From NCBI RefSeq assembly GCF_013393945.1, contig NZ_CP040297.1:3938001-4002000 (forward strand): 64,000 nucleotides of DNA. Direction: 5' to 3'. Shown in pieces: positions 1-9,639 of this stretch. The translations under genes and the position numbers were made by a program. The notes under the pieces were generated by a model, which saw only the letters and a list, made by a program, of their open reading frames with translations, searched no databases and was not told the DNA's origin. The stretch comes from Nostoc sp. TCL26-01. Its GTDB lineage: Bacteria > Cyanobacteriota > Cyanobacteriia > Cyanobacteriales > Nostocaceae. Position 1 is the stretch's first letter. Each line of letters begins with the position of its first letter.

Positions 1-3000
1 CAGTTTGAAGAATTTTTCTTTGGTTATACAGACAGACAACAAAAACAAGAGTTTGATCAATTCTTAAGTCAATGTCTCAATATATCTTTTGTAAAAATTG
101 TGTTTTCCTTAAGAGAAGATTATTTACACCAATTATTAGAATTTAAACACCTGGCTAATTTAGAAGCCATTAATAATAATATTCTCGATAAACATATCCG
201 CTATCAATTAAATAATTTTTCTCCCGAATATGCTAAGGCAATTATTCAGAAATTAACTGAGCGATCGCAATCTAATTTAGAACCAGATTTAATTGATGCT
301 TTAGTTGAGGATTTATCGACAGAATTAGGAGAAGTCCGACCTATTGAATTACAAGTCGTCGGCGCACAACTCCAAGACGAACGCATCAATACCTTATCAC
401 AATATCAACAATATCGCCCCAATAAACTCATAGAAAGATATATTAAAGAACTGATTAAAGATTGTGGTGCAGAAAACGAGCGAGCAGCTTTACTCGTCTT
501 ATATTTATTAACAGATGAAAGTAACAAACGTCCGTTTAAAACTCGTGCAGAATTGACGAGTGAATTAGCCGAGTTAGAAGATGCCAGTAAATTAGAGTTA
601 GTATTAGATATTTTAGTGCGCTCTGGGTTAGTAGTTTTATTTCCCGATGTTCCCGAACGCTATCAATTGATTCATGATTATTTAGTAGACTTAATTCGCT
701 ACCTGCAACAACAAGAATCAAGCTTGCAAGTCCAACTTAACCAACTGCGTCGCCGAGTAGAACAAAGTCAAACGGAAATTGAACGCCTCAAGAGTGAATT
801 GAGACAAAAAAAACAACAGTCTAAATTCACAGATATCTATCCCCAACAGGGATTAGATTTAGTCACAGAATTACGCGAGTTACGCAAGCGAGAAGAACTC
901 AGTCAACTAGAAATTGAACAATTACGCGCTGAAGTCAAAGAGAAAGAATTAACTGCTCAATTAGCAGAAAGTCAAGAACAACAAAGAGTCAGTGAAGCCA
1001 AATTAAATCGTTCCCTAAAAATTGCTCTAACTGCTTCTATTTTAGCCATTTTGGGTTTGAGCGTTTCCATTGTCACAGCTGTCGATAGTGAAATTAAAAC
1101 CTTGAGTGTTTCCAGTGAAGCTTTGTTTGCATCCCAAAAAGGTCTTGATGCTCTCAAAGAAGGTATCAAAGCCGGGAGGAAACTGCAACGGGCAATTTGG
1201 GTAGATGACAATACTAGAGAACAAGTAAAAACTGCCTTGTATCAAGCAATTGTTGGCGCTAGGGAATATAATCGCTTGGAAGGTCATACTTCTGGAGTTA
1301 ACAGTACTGCATTTAGCCCTGATGGGGCATTAATTGCCTCCGCTAGTGCCGATAACACGATTAAACTCTGGCGTTTTGATGGCAGTTTTGTGGCTAATTT
1401 AGCCCAACATACTGATGTAGTCAATAGTGTGAGCTTCAGTTTGGATGGACAACTGATTGTTTCTACTAGTCAAGACCAGACAGTCAAATTGTGGAATCGC
1501 CAGGGTCAATTGCAGAGAACTTTAACAGGACATACTGATGTCGTCAATAGTGCCAGTTTCAGCCGCGATGGCCAGACTATTGCTTCCGCCAGTAGTGACA
1601 AGACAGTGAAACTGTGGGGACGAGATGGAACACTGCGGAGAACTTTAACTGGACATACTGATGCAGTCTTGGGTGTGGCTTGGTCACCTGATGGGAAAAT
1701 TCTCGCTTCTGTCGGTGCTGACAAAAGCATTAAACTTTGGAGTCTGAGGGGTGAATTACTCGCTAGTTGGCAAGGTCATGATGATGCCATTTTAGGTGTA
1801 GCTTGGTCGCCTAACTCTCAAACCATCGCTACCGCTAGCTTTGATAAGACTATCAAACTCTGGAATCTCCAAGGCAATTTGTTAAAAACCTTATCGGGAC
1901 ATACGGCGGGGGTAACTAGTGTGAGTTTCAGTCCCAATGGTCAAACTCTTGCTTCCAGCAGTCTGGATGAGACACTGAAATTATGGAATCCAGACGGTTT
2001 GTCCTTGGGAACCTTAAGAGGACATAATAATTGGGTCAATAGCATCAGTTTCAGCCCTGATGGTCGGACTCTGGCCTCAGCTAGCCGGGATAAGACAGTT
2101 ATTCTCTGGCGTTGGGACGATGTGTTGCGGCGTAACCCCAAAGCTGATGGTGATGACTGGGTGACGAGTATTAGCTTTAGTCCTGATGGTCAGACTTTAG
2201 CGGCAGCGAGTCGGGATAAAACAGTTAAAATCATAGCACGGAATGGTAAATTATTAAAGACTTTCTCAGGACATGATGGACAAGTGTGGGGTGTGGCTTG
2301 GTCGCCAGATGGTCAAGCGATCGCCTCCGCTAGTAAAGATAAAACGGTAAAATTATGGAGTCGGGACGGTCAACTACTCCACACCCTCCAAGGTCACGAT
2401 GATGAGGTTTTAGCTGTAGCTTGGTCACCAGATAGCCGTGTTATCGCTTCAGCCAGTAAAGATAAAACAGTAAAATTATGGAGTCGAGACGGTCAATTAC
2501 TCCACACCTTACAAGGTCATACTGATACAGTCAATTGGGTCAGCTTTAGCCACGATGGTGAATTATTAGCCTCTGCCAGCGACGATGCGACAGTCAAACT
2601 GTGGGATCGGCAAGGTCAAATACTTAACACCCTCAAAGACCATAGCCGCCGAGTTAATGGGGTAGCTTGGTCGCCAGATAGTCAAGTTTTAGCATCAGTC
2701 AGCATTGATAGTACAGTGAAATTGTGGAATCGGGATGGGAATTTGTTAAGAAATCTGACAGGAAATGGAGACAGTTTTATTAGCGTCAGCTTTAGTCCTG
2801 ATAGTCAAACCCTAGCCGCCAGTAGCGATGATAAAGTCAGGCTGTGGAATCGTAAAGGTACGCTCTTGATGGTCTTAAAAGGTGATAAAGATGAGTTAAC
2901 CAGCGTCAATTTCAGTCCCGATGGTAAAACATTGGCAGCAGGTAGTGGTAACGGTAAGGTAATTTTTCGCAATTTAGCCGATTTAAAACTCGAAAATTTA

Positions 3001-3090
3001 CTAGCACGAGGTTGTAACGTGCTACGAGATTATCTCAAAACTAACCCCAAAGTGACAAATAGCGATCGCGCTTTGTGTCCAGGGAAATAG
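1..3090 (+). CDS. nSTAND-type NTPase with 14 WD40 repeats (5' end outside window)
   Basis: The frame is open from base 1, so the N-terminus with the P-loop lies outside the window. The first residues read QFEEFFFGY, the Asp-Gln-Phe-Glu-Glu segment that follows Walker B in nSTAND1-type NTPases. A helical and coiled-coil stretch rich in Gln and Glu follows, then one hydrophobic segment (about 1015-1080) that could anchor the protein in a membrane. Fourteen WD40 repeats follow (about 1275-3000), enough for two seven-bladed propellers; several neighbouring blades are almost identical. Such STAND proteins are thought to be signal-triggered scaffolds. No effector domain is visible in the part seen. 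Family assignment is firm; ligand and role are unknown. Confidence 0.85.
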   Translation, partial: QFEEFFFGYTDRQQKQEFDQFLSQCLNISFVKIVFSLREDYLHQLLEFKHLANLEAINNNILDKHIRYQLNNFSPEYAKAIIQKLTERSQSNLEPDLIDALVEDLSTELGEVRPIELQVVGAQLQDERINTLSQYQQYRPNKLIERYIKELIKDCGAENERAALLVLYLLTDESNKRPFKTRAELTSELAELEDASKLELVLDILVRSGLVVLFPDVPERYQLIHDYLVDLIRYLQQQESSLQVQLNQLRRRVEQSQTEIERLKSELRQKKQQSKFTDIYPQQGLDLVTELRELRKREELSQLEIEQLRAEVKEKELTAQLAESQEQQRVSEAKLNRSLKIALTASILAILGLSVSIVTAVDSEIKTLSVSSEALFASQKGLDALKEGIKAGRKLQRAIWVDDNTREQVKTALYQAIVGAREYNRLEGHTSGVNSTAFSPDGALIASASADNTIKLWRFDGSFVANLAQHTDVVNSVSFSLDGQLIVSTSQDQTVKLWNRQGQLQRTLTGHTDVVNSASFSRDGQTIASASSDKTVKLWGRDGTLRRTLTGHTDAVLGVAWSPDGKILASVGADKSIKLWSLRGELLASWQGHDDAILGVAWSPNSQTIATASFDKTIKLWNLQGNLLKTLSGHTAGVTSVSFSPNGQTLASSSLDETLKLWNPDGLSLGTLRGHNNWVNSISFSPDGRTLASASRDKTVILWRWDDVLRRNPKADGDDWVTSISFSPDGQTLAAASRDKTVKIIARNGKLLKTFSGHDGQVWGVAWSPDGQAIASASKDKTVKLWSRDGQLLHTLQGHDDEVLAVAWSPDSRVIASASKDKTVKLWSRDGQLLHTLQGHTDTVNWVSFSHDGELLASASDDATVKLWDRQGQILNTLKDHSRRVNGVAWSPDSQVLASVSIDSTVKLWNRDGNLLRNLTGNGDSFISVSFSPDSQTLAASSDDKVRLWNRKGTLLMVLKGDKDELTSVNFSPDGKTLAAGSGNGKVIFRNLADLKLENLLARGCNVLRDYLKTNPKVTNSDRALCPGK

Positions 3091-3179
3091 TAGGTAAAAT
3101 TTTACAAATTTTGCTTGTTAACTGTAGTAAATTAATACTATTCAGTTAGCAAATTATTGACAGTTCATAAACAATATTA

Positions 3180-3596
3180 ATGGTATATTCAAAAGATTTC
3201 CCAGAAAATTGCCCTCCACCAGAATCAATTGCCGCACTAGGGGAATTTTATAGACTTCTGAAAAAGACACATGAAAAACCCAGACCAGAAGACTTTCTGT
3301 CATGGAGGCAAGAATATCCAAACAAGGAATGTCCAACAAGTTTATCCGAATGCCAAGCCTGTGGGTTATCAATTCATTCATCTTTGAGTGATGTGAGAAA
3401 TCTATCTCTGAGAATTCCGCGATTCAAAAACACAAAAATTGCTCAGGGTAAGTTGAGTGAAGACATGGGTAATTTAAAACATACTCCATCAAAAAACGAA
3501 AAATCTCATCATACTTGGTGGATAACAGAAAACAGCAAGCCTTGGGAGAAATTTAATGTAATCGACTTATCCGGACAAGAGACTAATAAAACCTAA
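3180..3596 (+). CDS. uncharacterised 138-aa protein
   Basis: ATG start at 3180, TAA at 3594. I do not recognise a family. The protein is polar, has no membrane segment, and contains Cys-rich stretches around CPPPES and SECQACG. It follows the STAND/WD40 gene by about 90 bp and lies only 12 bp before the next gene in the same direction, so the two are probably cotranscribed. Whether they work with the STAND protein is a guess from position only. Confidence 0.5.
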   Translation: MVYSKDFPENCPPPESIAALGEFYRLLKKTHEKPRPEDFLSWRQEYPNKECPTSLSECQACGLSIHSSLSDVRNLSLRIPRFKNTKIAQGKLSEDMGNLKHTPSKNEKSHHTWWITENSKPWEKFNVIDLSGQETNKT

Positions 3597-3608
3597 AAGC
3601 TTATAAAT

Positions 3609-4823
3609 ATGAGTTTTTTGCCTAAAAAGACAATACTAGGACAGCTTGAAATCATAGAAGTTTATGACTTTTATGACAAGCCAGTATTGTTTTCTTGCAA
3701 AAATAAATCTGGATTAATTTTTATTGTTGTCTGTGTAGATAGTTCCGACTTCGCCGAAATATGGTTGTACGCGCCTGTATCTTCATCCAGATTCCAGGAT
3801 ATAAACTATGGGGCTGTCGAACTGAGAGATATATTTACTAATACTGAAGATGCTTTTGTTTACTTAGTAGAAATACCTTATGAAGATGGGTTAAATGCTA
3901 TCGTCAAACCCATTGATTGTCAGGAAATACAAGAAGATTACCTACCATCTCTGGGTCAAATAATTGAATTAGAAAATAACTCTAACAACGAAATCGAGTT
4001 AATTGCTAAATATAAGAAAAGAGAAATTATAGATTTAATTTTACAGTTTCCAGATGAAGAAACTAAAGAAGCTCCTGTGGGAGAATTAGGTTTAATTTTA
4101 TATTCACTACAAGAAATCCTGGATGCCATAGGACAAATAAAATTAGGTAAATCAGCAAGTCATATAATACAACCAGAGGTTAAAGAACAAACTCAAATAG
4201 TTATATCTGGAGTTTTTAGCGGATCTTTTGGGATGCGTTTAGAAGGAACTGTGTATACAGAAGATACTTTGGGATTAGATGAGTCTTTTTTAGGGCAATG
4301 CTTAAAAGAATTTATACAACTAATAAATCTTGGAGCAACCCAAGATGAATTACAGGCGAAATTAAATATACTAAACCAAAAAACTGCACGTAAGTACACT
4401 GAATTTTTAAAAGCTTTAACTAGAATTGGTATAAGCAAATTACATATAGATTGGGCTTCTCCTGAACACCCAAAGAAAACAGGAGAAATAGAATTGGAAA
4501 CTGTACGCAAGGCTCTTGATATCATCGGTAAGACAAAAATAAAAGCAGAAGCAGAAATTCGGGTGAATGTAAAATTGGTGCAAATTAATTACAAAAATAG
4601 AAAAACGACTTTACAAGAAGTTGGTTCTAGGAAAACATACAAATGTCTCATAGCAGATTCGGCTATTAATGATGTCGAAACAATTTGCAAAGCGTCAGTC
4701 TATGAAGCGACTATTCAAGACTATGTAATATTATCTGCTGTGGTTGGTAAGGAAAAGCATGGTTATGAGTTGTTGGGACTAAAGTTATCAACAAGCCCAG
4801 AGTTTACGGAGGTGAAGTCTTAA
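3609..4823 (+). CDS. uncharacterised 404-aa protein (possibly DUF6575 at N-terminus)
   Basis: The N-terminal 100 residues (opening ILGQLEIIEVYDFYDKP, then WLYAPVS) resemble a small conserved domain that I tentatively equate with DUF6575. The C-terminal 200 residues include a helical region and a beta-rich end. No catalytic motif, signal peptide or membrane helix is evident. It sits 12 bp after the 138-aa gene and probably shares its transcript. The length and intact frame support a real gene; the function is unknown. Confidence 0.6.
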   Translation: MSFLPKKTILGQLEIIEVYDFYDKPVLFSCKNKSGLIFIVVCVDSSDFAEIWLYAPVSSSRFQDINYGAVELRDIFTNTEDAFVYLVEIPYEDGLNAIVKPIDCQEIQEDYLPSLGQIIELENNSNNEIELIAKYKKREIIDLILQFPDEETKEAPVGELGLILYSLQEILDAIGQIKLGKSASHIIQPEVKEQTQIVISGVFSGSFGMRLEGTVYTEDTLGLDESFLGQCLKEFIQLINLGATQDELQAKLNILNQKTARKYTEFLKALTRIGISKLHIDWASPEHPKKTGEIELETVRKALDIIGKTKIKAEAEIRVNVKLVQINYKNRKTTLQEVGSRKTYKCLIADSAINDVETICKASVYEATIQDYVILSAVVGKEKHGYELLGLKLSTSPEFTEVKS

Positions 4824-4874
4824 TTCACTTGTAATTACAAATTACCAAATCCATAAACTTGAATTATTACCCCA

Positions 4875-7454
4875 TCACAACCAATTACCAATTAACACAT
4901 AAGCAGACCAATAACTCGGCGCTTTGTAGTTTGGATGTTTGAGTAATTTCATCTGAGCGCGGCGGAGGGCTTCGGCTTTGGTGATGTCACTACTTTTGAG
5001 TCCGCGATAGAATTCCCCGATGAATAAGGCTGTTGATTGATCATCAATTTGCCATAAGGATGCTATTGTACTACGCGCCCCGGCGCGGACAGCGACTCCA
5101 GCTAAACCCAGGGTGGCGCGATTATCTCCAACTGCTGTTTGACAAGCACTTAAAACTAATAATTCGATCGCTCCTGGTTGGATGCGTTCTCGACTACGCA
5201 GGAGGGTGTCGAATTGGGTAACGTTGATGGGGCCATCAGAGGCTAAAATAAAGGTATTTTCCGCACGAGAACTAAATTGACCATGAGTTGCCAGATGGAC
5301 AACGTTAAAGGAAACTGTATTAACTTCTTTTTCTAGGGCTTGACGAGTGAATTTCTGGTCTAGCAAGCTGGTGGTGGAGACTCCCGCGCTGGCAATTAGA
5401 TCCACTTCTGACTTGATTGCAGGTAGGGGGGCAAAGTCGGGAAAATTGGGTGGAGGCTGGGTTAGTCCGGCAGTTAAGGCTCTGAGTTGCCTGCGTTCTA
5501 AGGGTTTGGGATCGAGGAGTTGCAAACCAACGCTCAGAGCGATCGCATATTTTTCGACTAAATATTCTTTACCATCATAGAGAGTGGCTAGTGGTAAATT
5601 CCGAAAAGCGCCATCTGGCACAAATACCAGAGTCTTGACTCCACTGGTGGCTAGTTGTGGAGCGATGGGTTTGATTAGCCAATTGTAAACCTGTTGGGCT
5701 TGTGCTTTAATCGCTTTGGTGGCAGTGGGATTTACTAGATTTTTGCGTAATCCACTGAGAACTTTGTTTACTTCTGTTTCACTGATGTCGGTGCTGTAAT
5801 GTTGGAGGGGCTTGTTAGGAATTTTGACGATGACTTGAATTTGTTGCGGTAGGATAATCGGGTAAAAAATTGCGGCAGTTGGGTTATCTTGATCTACCAC
5901 TTTATCAAGTTGCACAGTCTGGCCTTGCAGACAAGCTTCCCTAAAAAAGTTATCTAACTCTGCCAGTTGTAAAGCTTCAATCCGTTGACGGGCTTTATCT
6001 AGTGTTTTTTCATCTACTTTTTCGGGACGAGACTGCAACAATAACTCTACTGATTGACGATAGATAGGTTCTACACTATCCCGAAAGTTAAATTGCACAT
6101 CTTGGTTGACGGCTACTAAGTCACTACGCAACGATTTGAGGGTGGCTACCGCCGCATCATAAGCGGTAATTGCTTCCGGGATATTTTTTTGCGCCCATAA
6201 CAGTCTACCCAATTGCCACTCTAAACGATAGATAATATCTGGGGCATTGCTACCCTGAGCCATGATTAATGCTTGTTGGGTGACGGTTTTGGCTTCTGCC
6301 CATTGCTGGTTTTGTTCGTACAAACCACCTAAACTCAAAAGTGCGTAGGCTTCAGCCCTGGTATCACCCAAGTTCCGCGCTTGTTTAACTGTATTGGCTA
6401 GTAATAAGGCTAGGTTGTGAGTTGTCAGTGGGGGCAGGGTTTTTCCTATTGCTATTGGTTCTACACCCATTTTCATGAGACTTTGGGCAAAGTTAATTTG
6501 AGCGTAGATGCTGGCGCGACTGGGGGAGAGTTGGTTGATTTGGGTTTGAATTGAGGGTACTAAAGCTTGAGCTTGTGTGTGTTGCTGATTTTCTAGCAGC
6601 AAGCTGAGGTGATTGATTTGGGCTTGAATTTTTGTCAGGGGTGGGGCTGATGTGGTGATGATTTGTTGATAATAAGCGATCGCTTCTGGCATTTGCAGTT
6701 TGGTTCTGGCATGATTGCCCAAGCTGAATAAACTGGCAGCAATTTCTGTTGGCGATCGCAAGCGCTGGGCAACTGCTAAACTTTGCTCTAAGGCTGTGCG
6801 CGACTCGGTTAAATCTCCGACTACCATTAAGGCATCACCAAGCGATCGCAATCCTACGGCTTTTTCTAAAGAATCTGGTTGTGATTGTAACTTCTGCCCG
6901 ACTTCTAATAAGATTTTGACAGCCCGACGATAAAAGCCTTGGGTACGCCATGCCTGGGCTTGATTGATTTGCGATCGGATTTCGCTATGATGGTTTTTGC
7001 TTTGTCGATAAATTTCTGCTGCTTGTTGCCAAGTCGCTAAAGCTACCTCTGGTTTACCCATTGCTAGTTGTAAACGGCCTTGAATATCTAGAGATTGGGC
7101 AAATACTTGCTGATTTTTGCCTCTGAGTAAATCCAAGCTCTCAGTAATTACCTGTTGGGCTTGTTGCCAGTCCCCTAGTTGTTGGTAGGCTAAAGACAAA
7201 TTACTTAAAGTTGCTGCCAGTCTAAGATCATCACCCTGTTGTCTGTAGGCTTGAGATGCTTGCTGTAATACCTGCACTGCTTCGGCAAAACGCCCAGCAT
7301 CATATAAGGTTTTACCCTGTTCTATCAAAGTGACAGCTGCATGGCTGGAGGGATTAATCGTGGGAGGAATCATTGCTAGCACCGGTGAACTGATAGTGCA
7401 GAGCAAAGATATGAGAAAGCACAAAAACCATCGCCACTGAATTTTGAGGTTCAC
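4875..7454 (-). CDS. secreted TPR-CHAT domain protein
   Basis: 859 residues from a GTG start at 7454. The N-terminus has a signal peptide ending near SSPVLA. TPR-like helical repeats occupy about residues 35-450, and a CHAT domain (caspase-like peptidase fold) the last 300. The CHAT catalytic pair is visible as His in VVHLATHGQF and Cys in LVLSACQTA. CHAT proteins with TPRs are common in filamentous cyanobacteria and are presumed proteases; a few relatives elsewhere are TPR-CHAT proteases in defence or cell death. Here there is a secretion signal and no partner gene, so a periplasmic role is likely and the substrate is unknown. Confidence 0.88.
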   Translation of the reverse strand: MNLKIQWRWFLCFLISLLCTISSPVLAMIPPTINPSSHAAVTLIEQGKTLYDAGRFAEAVQVLQQASQAYRQQGDDLRLAATLSNLSLAYQQLGDWQQAQQVITESLDLLRGKNQQVFAQSLDIQGRLQLAMGKPEVALATWQQAAEIYRQSKNHHSEIRSQINQAQAWRTQGFYRRAVKILLEVGQKLQSQPDSLEKAVGLRSLGDALMVVGDLTESRTALEQSLAVAQRLRSPTEIAASLFSLGNHARTKLQMPEAIAYYQQIITTSAPPLTKIQAQINHLSLLLENQQHTQAQALVPSIQTQINQLSPSRASIYAQINFAQSLMKMGVEPIAIGKTLPPLTTHNLALLLANTVKQARNLGDTRAEAYALLSLGGLYEQNQQWAEAKTVTQQALIMAQGSNAPDIIYRLEWQLGRLLWAQKNIPEAITAYDAAVATLKSLRSDLVAVNQDVQFNFRDSVEPIYRQSVELLLQSRPEKVDEKTLDKARQRIEALQLAELDNFFREACLQGQTVQLDKVVDQDNPTAAIFYPIILPQQIQVIVKIPNKPLQHYSTDISETEVNKVLSGLRKNLVNPTATKAIKAQAQQVYNWLIKPIAPQLATSGVKTLVFVPDGAFRNLPLATLYDGKEYLVEKYAIALSVGLQLLDPKPLERRQLRALTAGLTQPPPNFPDFAPLPAIKSEVDLIASAGVSTTSLLDQKFTRQALEKEVNTVSFNVVHLATHGQFSSRAENTFILASDGPINVTQFDTLLRSRERIQPGAIELLVLSACQTAVGDNRATLGLAGVAVRAGARSTIASLWQIDDQSTALFIGEFYRGLKSSDITKAEALRRAQMKLLKHPNYKAPSYWSAYVLIGNWL

Positions 7455-7506
7455 TACACCCTACACCCTAAGATTACTTTTTCCACCACAAAGACACTAA
7501 GAGGAC

Positions 7507-7648
7507 GTTGGAAAAGTCTGTTTCTTTGTCATGTTGAATGCAGCGTAGCGGAATGAAACATCTCGGTATGTGCCACAAAACCTAGATTCTTCCTTACGCT
7601 CCGCTCCAGTCAGAATGACATTTTTATACCTACTGAAAATTTTCCAAC
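7507..7648 (+). repeat. MITE-like element, copy A (142 bp)
   Basis: The ends form a perfect 9-bp terminal inverted repeat, GTTGGAAAA and TTTTCCAAC. The interior is almost identical to the second copy at 45532-45671 and has no coding capacity. The element sits between the CHAT gene and its neighbour and interrupts sequence of the 'accacaaagacac' intergenic repeat type. Confidence 0.8.
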
Positions 7649-7703
7649 ACCTTCTAAGACACAGAGAAGTTTATCACCAAAAATTGAGGATGTGAAAGTT
7701 AGC

Positions 7704-8555
7704 TTATGAATTATTTGGACTGGCTAGATTTTTCCAAGCTTTAATGACTGCTTGTATATTCTGAGGTAAACTCTCTTGGGAAATATCGTTGTATTCCACC
7801 GTACCTTGGCGACTAGTGAGAGTGTAAGTAATAAAATCGGCTGCTCCTTGGGGGGCTGGATAGCGGAGATTATTAAAACCACTTCTAGCACGTTGTAGCA
7901 ATTGTTGAAACTGCCTTAGTTGTTGGCGAGTTAGACGACGCACACTCCGTTCAGAGTCATTCGCATCACCAATGCGCACGCGAATCAATTGCCCATCATT
8001 GAGTAACACTGTTTGGTAAGTTCTCCCAGCAAAGCCACCACTAGAAATTTCTCGGAAAATGACATTTCTATCTAAGGGTGGCGGTAACTCGCTAGTGGGA
8101 ATAGGTATTGGTTGAACAGTGCTTGTGTGACTTTGATTGAGTCTGACAACGGAACCTGTTTGATTGGTATGATAAATCCAGTTTTGTTTACCACGAGAAA
8201 CCACAACTCGCCAACCCGGAACTAAAGCTTGGGTGCAGATTTCATCTGGTTGGGCTAGTTCTAAACAACCATTTCGCCAAGTTTGTTGACGATAACTAGT
8301 AATATTTAATTCTCTGAGGGGAATTCCTTGTCGCTGTGATAAGTCTTTGAGGACAGCATCAGCTACTTGACGTGGTAAGCGGTTGACTTTTGTATTTTTT
8401 GGGGAAAGTTCATTTGGTGTTGCGGCTAGAATATCTCTGGGTAGAGCAGTTGCACTCTTGATGACTGTAAATCCACTACTTACAGATAAAATCCCAGTTA
8501 AAATTAAAGCAGTAAAAATTCGGGCTTGTTTGGTGTTAGGATGATTTCTTAACAT
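7704..8555 (-). CDS. secreted hypothetical protein, 283 aa
   Basis: Begins with a basic stretch and a hydrophobic segment typical of a signal peptide (about residues 12-36). The mature part has a segment with WRNGCLELAQPDEIC and GWRVVVSRG that I have seen in other cyanobacterial exported proteins, followed by a second domain ending in RQGTVEYNDISQ. No enzymatic motif is evident. It lies alone on the minus strand. Secretion is well supported; the function is unknown. Confidence 0.7.
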   Translation of the reverse strand: MLRNHPNTKQARIFTALILTGILSVSSGFTVIKSATALPRDILAATPNELSPKNTKVNRLPRQVADAVLKDLSQRQGIPLRELNITSYRQQTWRNGCLELAQPDEICTQALVPGWRVVVSRGKQNWIYHTNQTGSVVRLNQSHTSTVQPIPIPTSELPPPLDRNVIFREISSGGFAGRTYQTVLLNDGQLIRVRIGDANDSERSVRRLTRQQLRQFQQLLQRARSGFNNLRYPAPQGAADFITYTLTSRQGTVEYNDISQESLPQNIQAVIKAWKNLASPNNS

Positions 8556-8788
8556 AATTCCTCAGATAAAGTGCTGACATCAACAATCAAGGTGAGTTTA
8601 GCAAAGATCAAAACTGAGGTTTAAGTATGAACACTTGCTAGTCTATCTTTGCAGTATATGTGAAGTTAGACACTCTTGTCTTCATGATTTGTTCCTCAGT
8701 ATTTCTGTAGAAACAGCAATTAGAGCGCTAGCGGAGCTTACCGTAGGTATTGCCTACCTCCCTGCATACCTGCATTTTTCACAAACTA

Positions 8789-8836
8789 CTAGGGGCGGGT
8801 TCATGAGATATTCGTGAATAAGTGTTGGCAAATCTA
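8789..8836 (+). repeat. half copy of the GGGGCGGGTT palindromic repeat
   Basis: Matches the left half of the elements at 11031-11093 and 21278-21339 (CTAGGGGCGGGTT, then GAGATATTCGTGAAT) but lacks the right inverted arm. The match stops where the neighbouring 151-aa gene begins, and that gene's stop codon (8834-8836) lies at the junction. Confidence 0.65.
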
Positions 8837-9289
8837 TTCAAATCTAATAGTATTAGCCGTCCAGTTTTTCAAATCAGGTGCTAACCAAACTAGTTTATGG
8901 ATAATTTCATCATTGACCCACAACACTAAGGGAAAATGAAAGTCTTTGCGAAACTCATCTCGCATGATATTTGCACTCAGAATGAGTTGGTTTATTGCTT
9001 CGACAGATTCTAAACCCTTGACTATTAGAGCTTCCGGTTGAGCAGTGCCAATGGCAGTTTTAATGGTTGTGTAAAGTGTCTCATCTGTTGGTAACAGCGT
9101 CACCTCTTGGATCTTGGTTAAGCAAGATTTATGTAATAGATTCAGTATTTGCTGTTGTCTTTTAACAGAGTTGCAACAGGCTAAAATCAAGGAAAAATCT
9201 CCACCAGCAAGCATCATTGCTCTTGCTAATCTTTGAGCCGCTACTGTACTATCTGTCAGTACATCTGGTGAATTACTTAAACTTTTCAT
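8834..9289 (-). CDS. stand-alone N-terminal domain of a larger cyanobacterial protein family (probably truncated)
   Basis: 151 residues. The segment FHFPLVLWVNDEIIHKL and the end NWTANTIRFE match what I recall as the N-terminal domain of larger cyanobacterial TPR proteins, where the chain continues past this point. Here translation ends at once in a TAG at the border of a palindromic repeat. This suggests loss of the C-terminal part. No catalytic residues can be named. It may be a functional short protein or a decaying gene. Confidence 0.5.
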   Translation of the reverse strand: MKSLSNSPDVLTDSTVAAQRLARAMMLAGGDFSLILACCNSVKRQQQILNLLHKSCLTKIQEVTLLPTDETLYTTIKTAIGTAQPEALIVKGLESVEAINQLILSANIMRDEFRKDFHFPLVLWVNDEIIHKLVWLAPDLKNWTANTIRFE

Positions 9290-9639
9290 GATTAGCCTGA
9301 TGTTTACTTGTTCAAGTGGTATGCTTTGCCAGTACTTTTACTGAGGAACGTTAGTTTTATTTTCAGTGTTTTTTAGCAATTGGATGATTAATTTTTATTC
9401 CTAACATTTAGCATAATCCTAAATATGGAAAAATAGCTGAATATGAAGTATAGATTTTACATTTGTCAATTAAGTATAAAGATAGTGTAGTCAGCAAAGC
9501 AAAGAAATGTCATCAAAATAGTCTGCTAGTTAGAGATAAATTTATATTGTTTTATGCCAGCTTGTAGTTAAAAATGCAACTTCTAGTCAGCCATAGCAGT
9601 CATGGTTCATGTTTTCTGGTGTAATTTCTGTAAAGATGT
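9290..9639. other. intergenic region, no gene seen
   Basis: 350 bp, AT-rich, between the divergent 151-aa gene and the GHL10 gene. It probably holds both promoters, but I see no clear operator, hairpin or small gene. Confidence 0.5.

Noticed and set aside
8635..8817. 60-aa plus-strand reading
   Set aside because: Composed of dispersed repeats (CTAGCGGAGCTTACCGTAGG and GGGGCGGGTT); no protein-like features.
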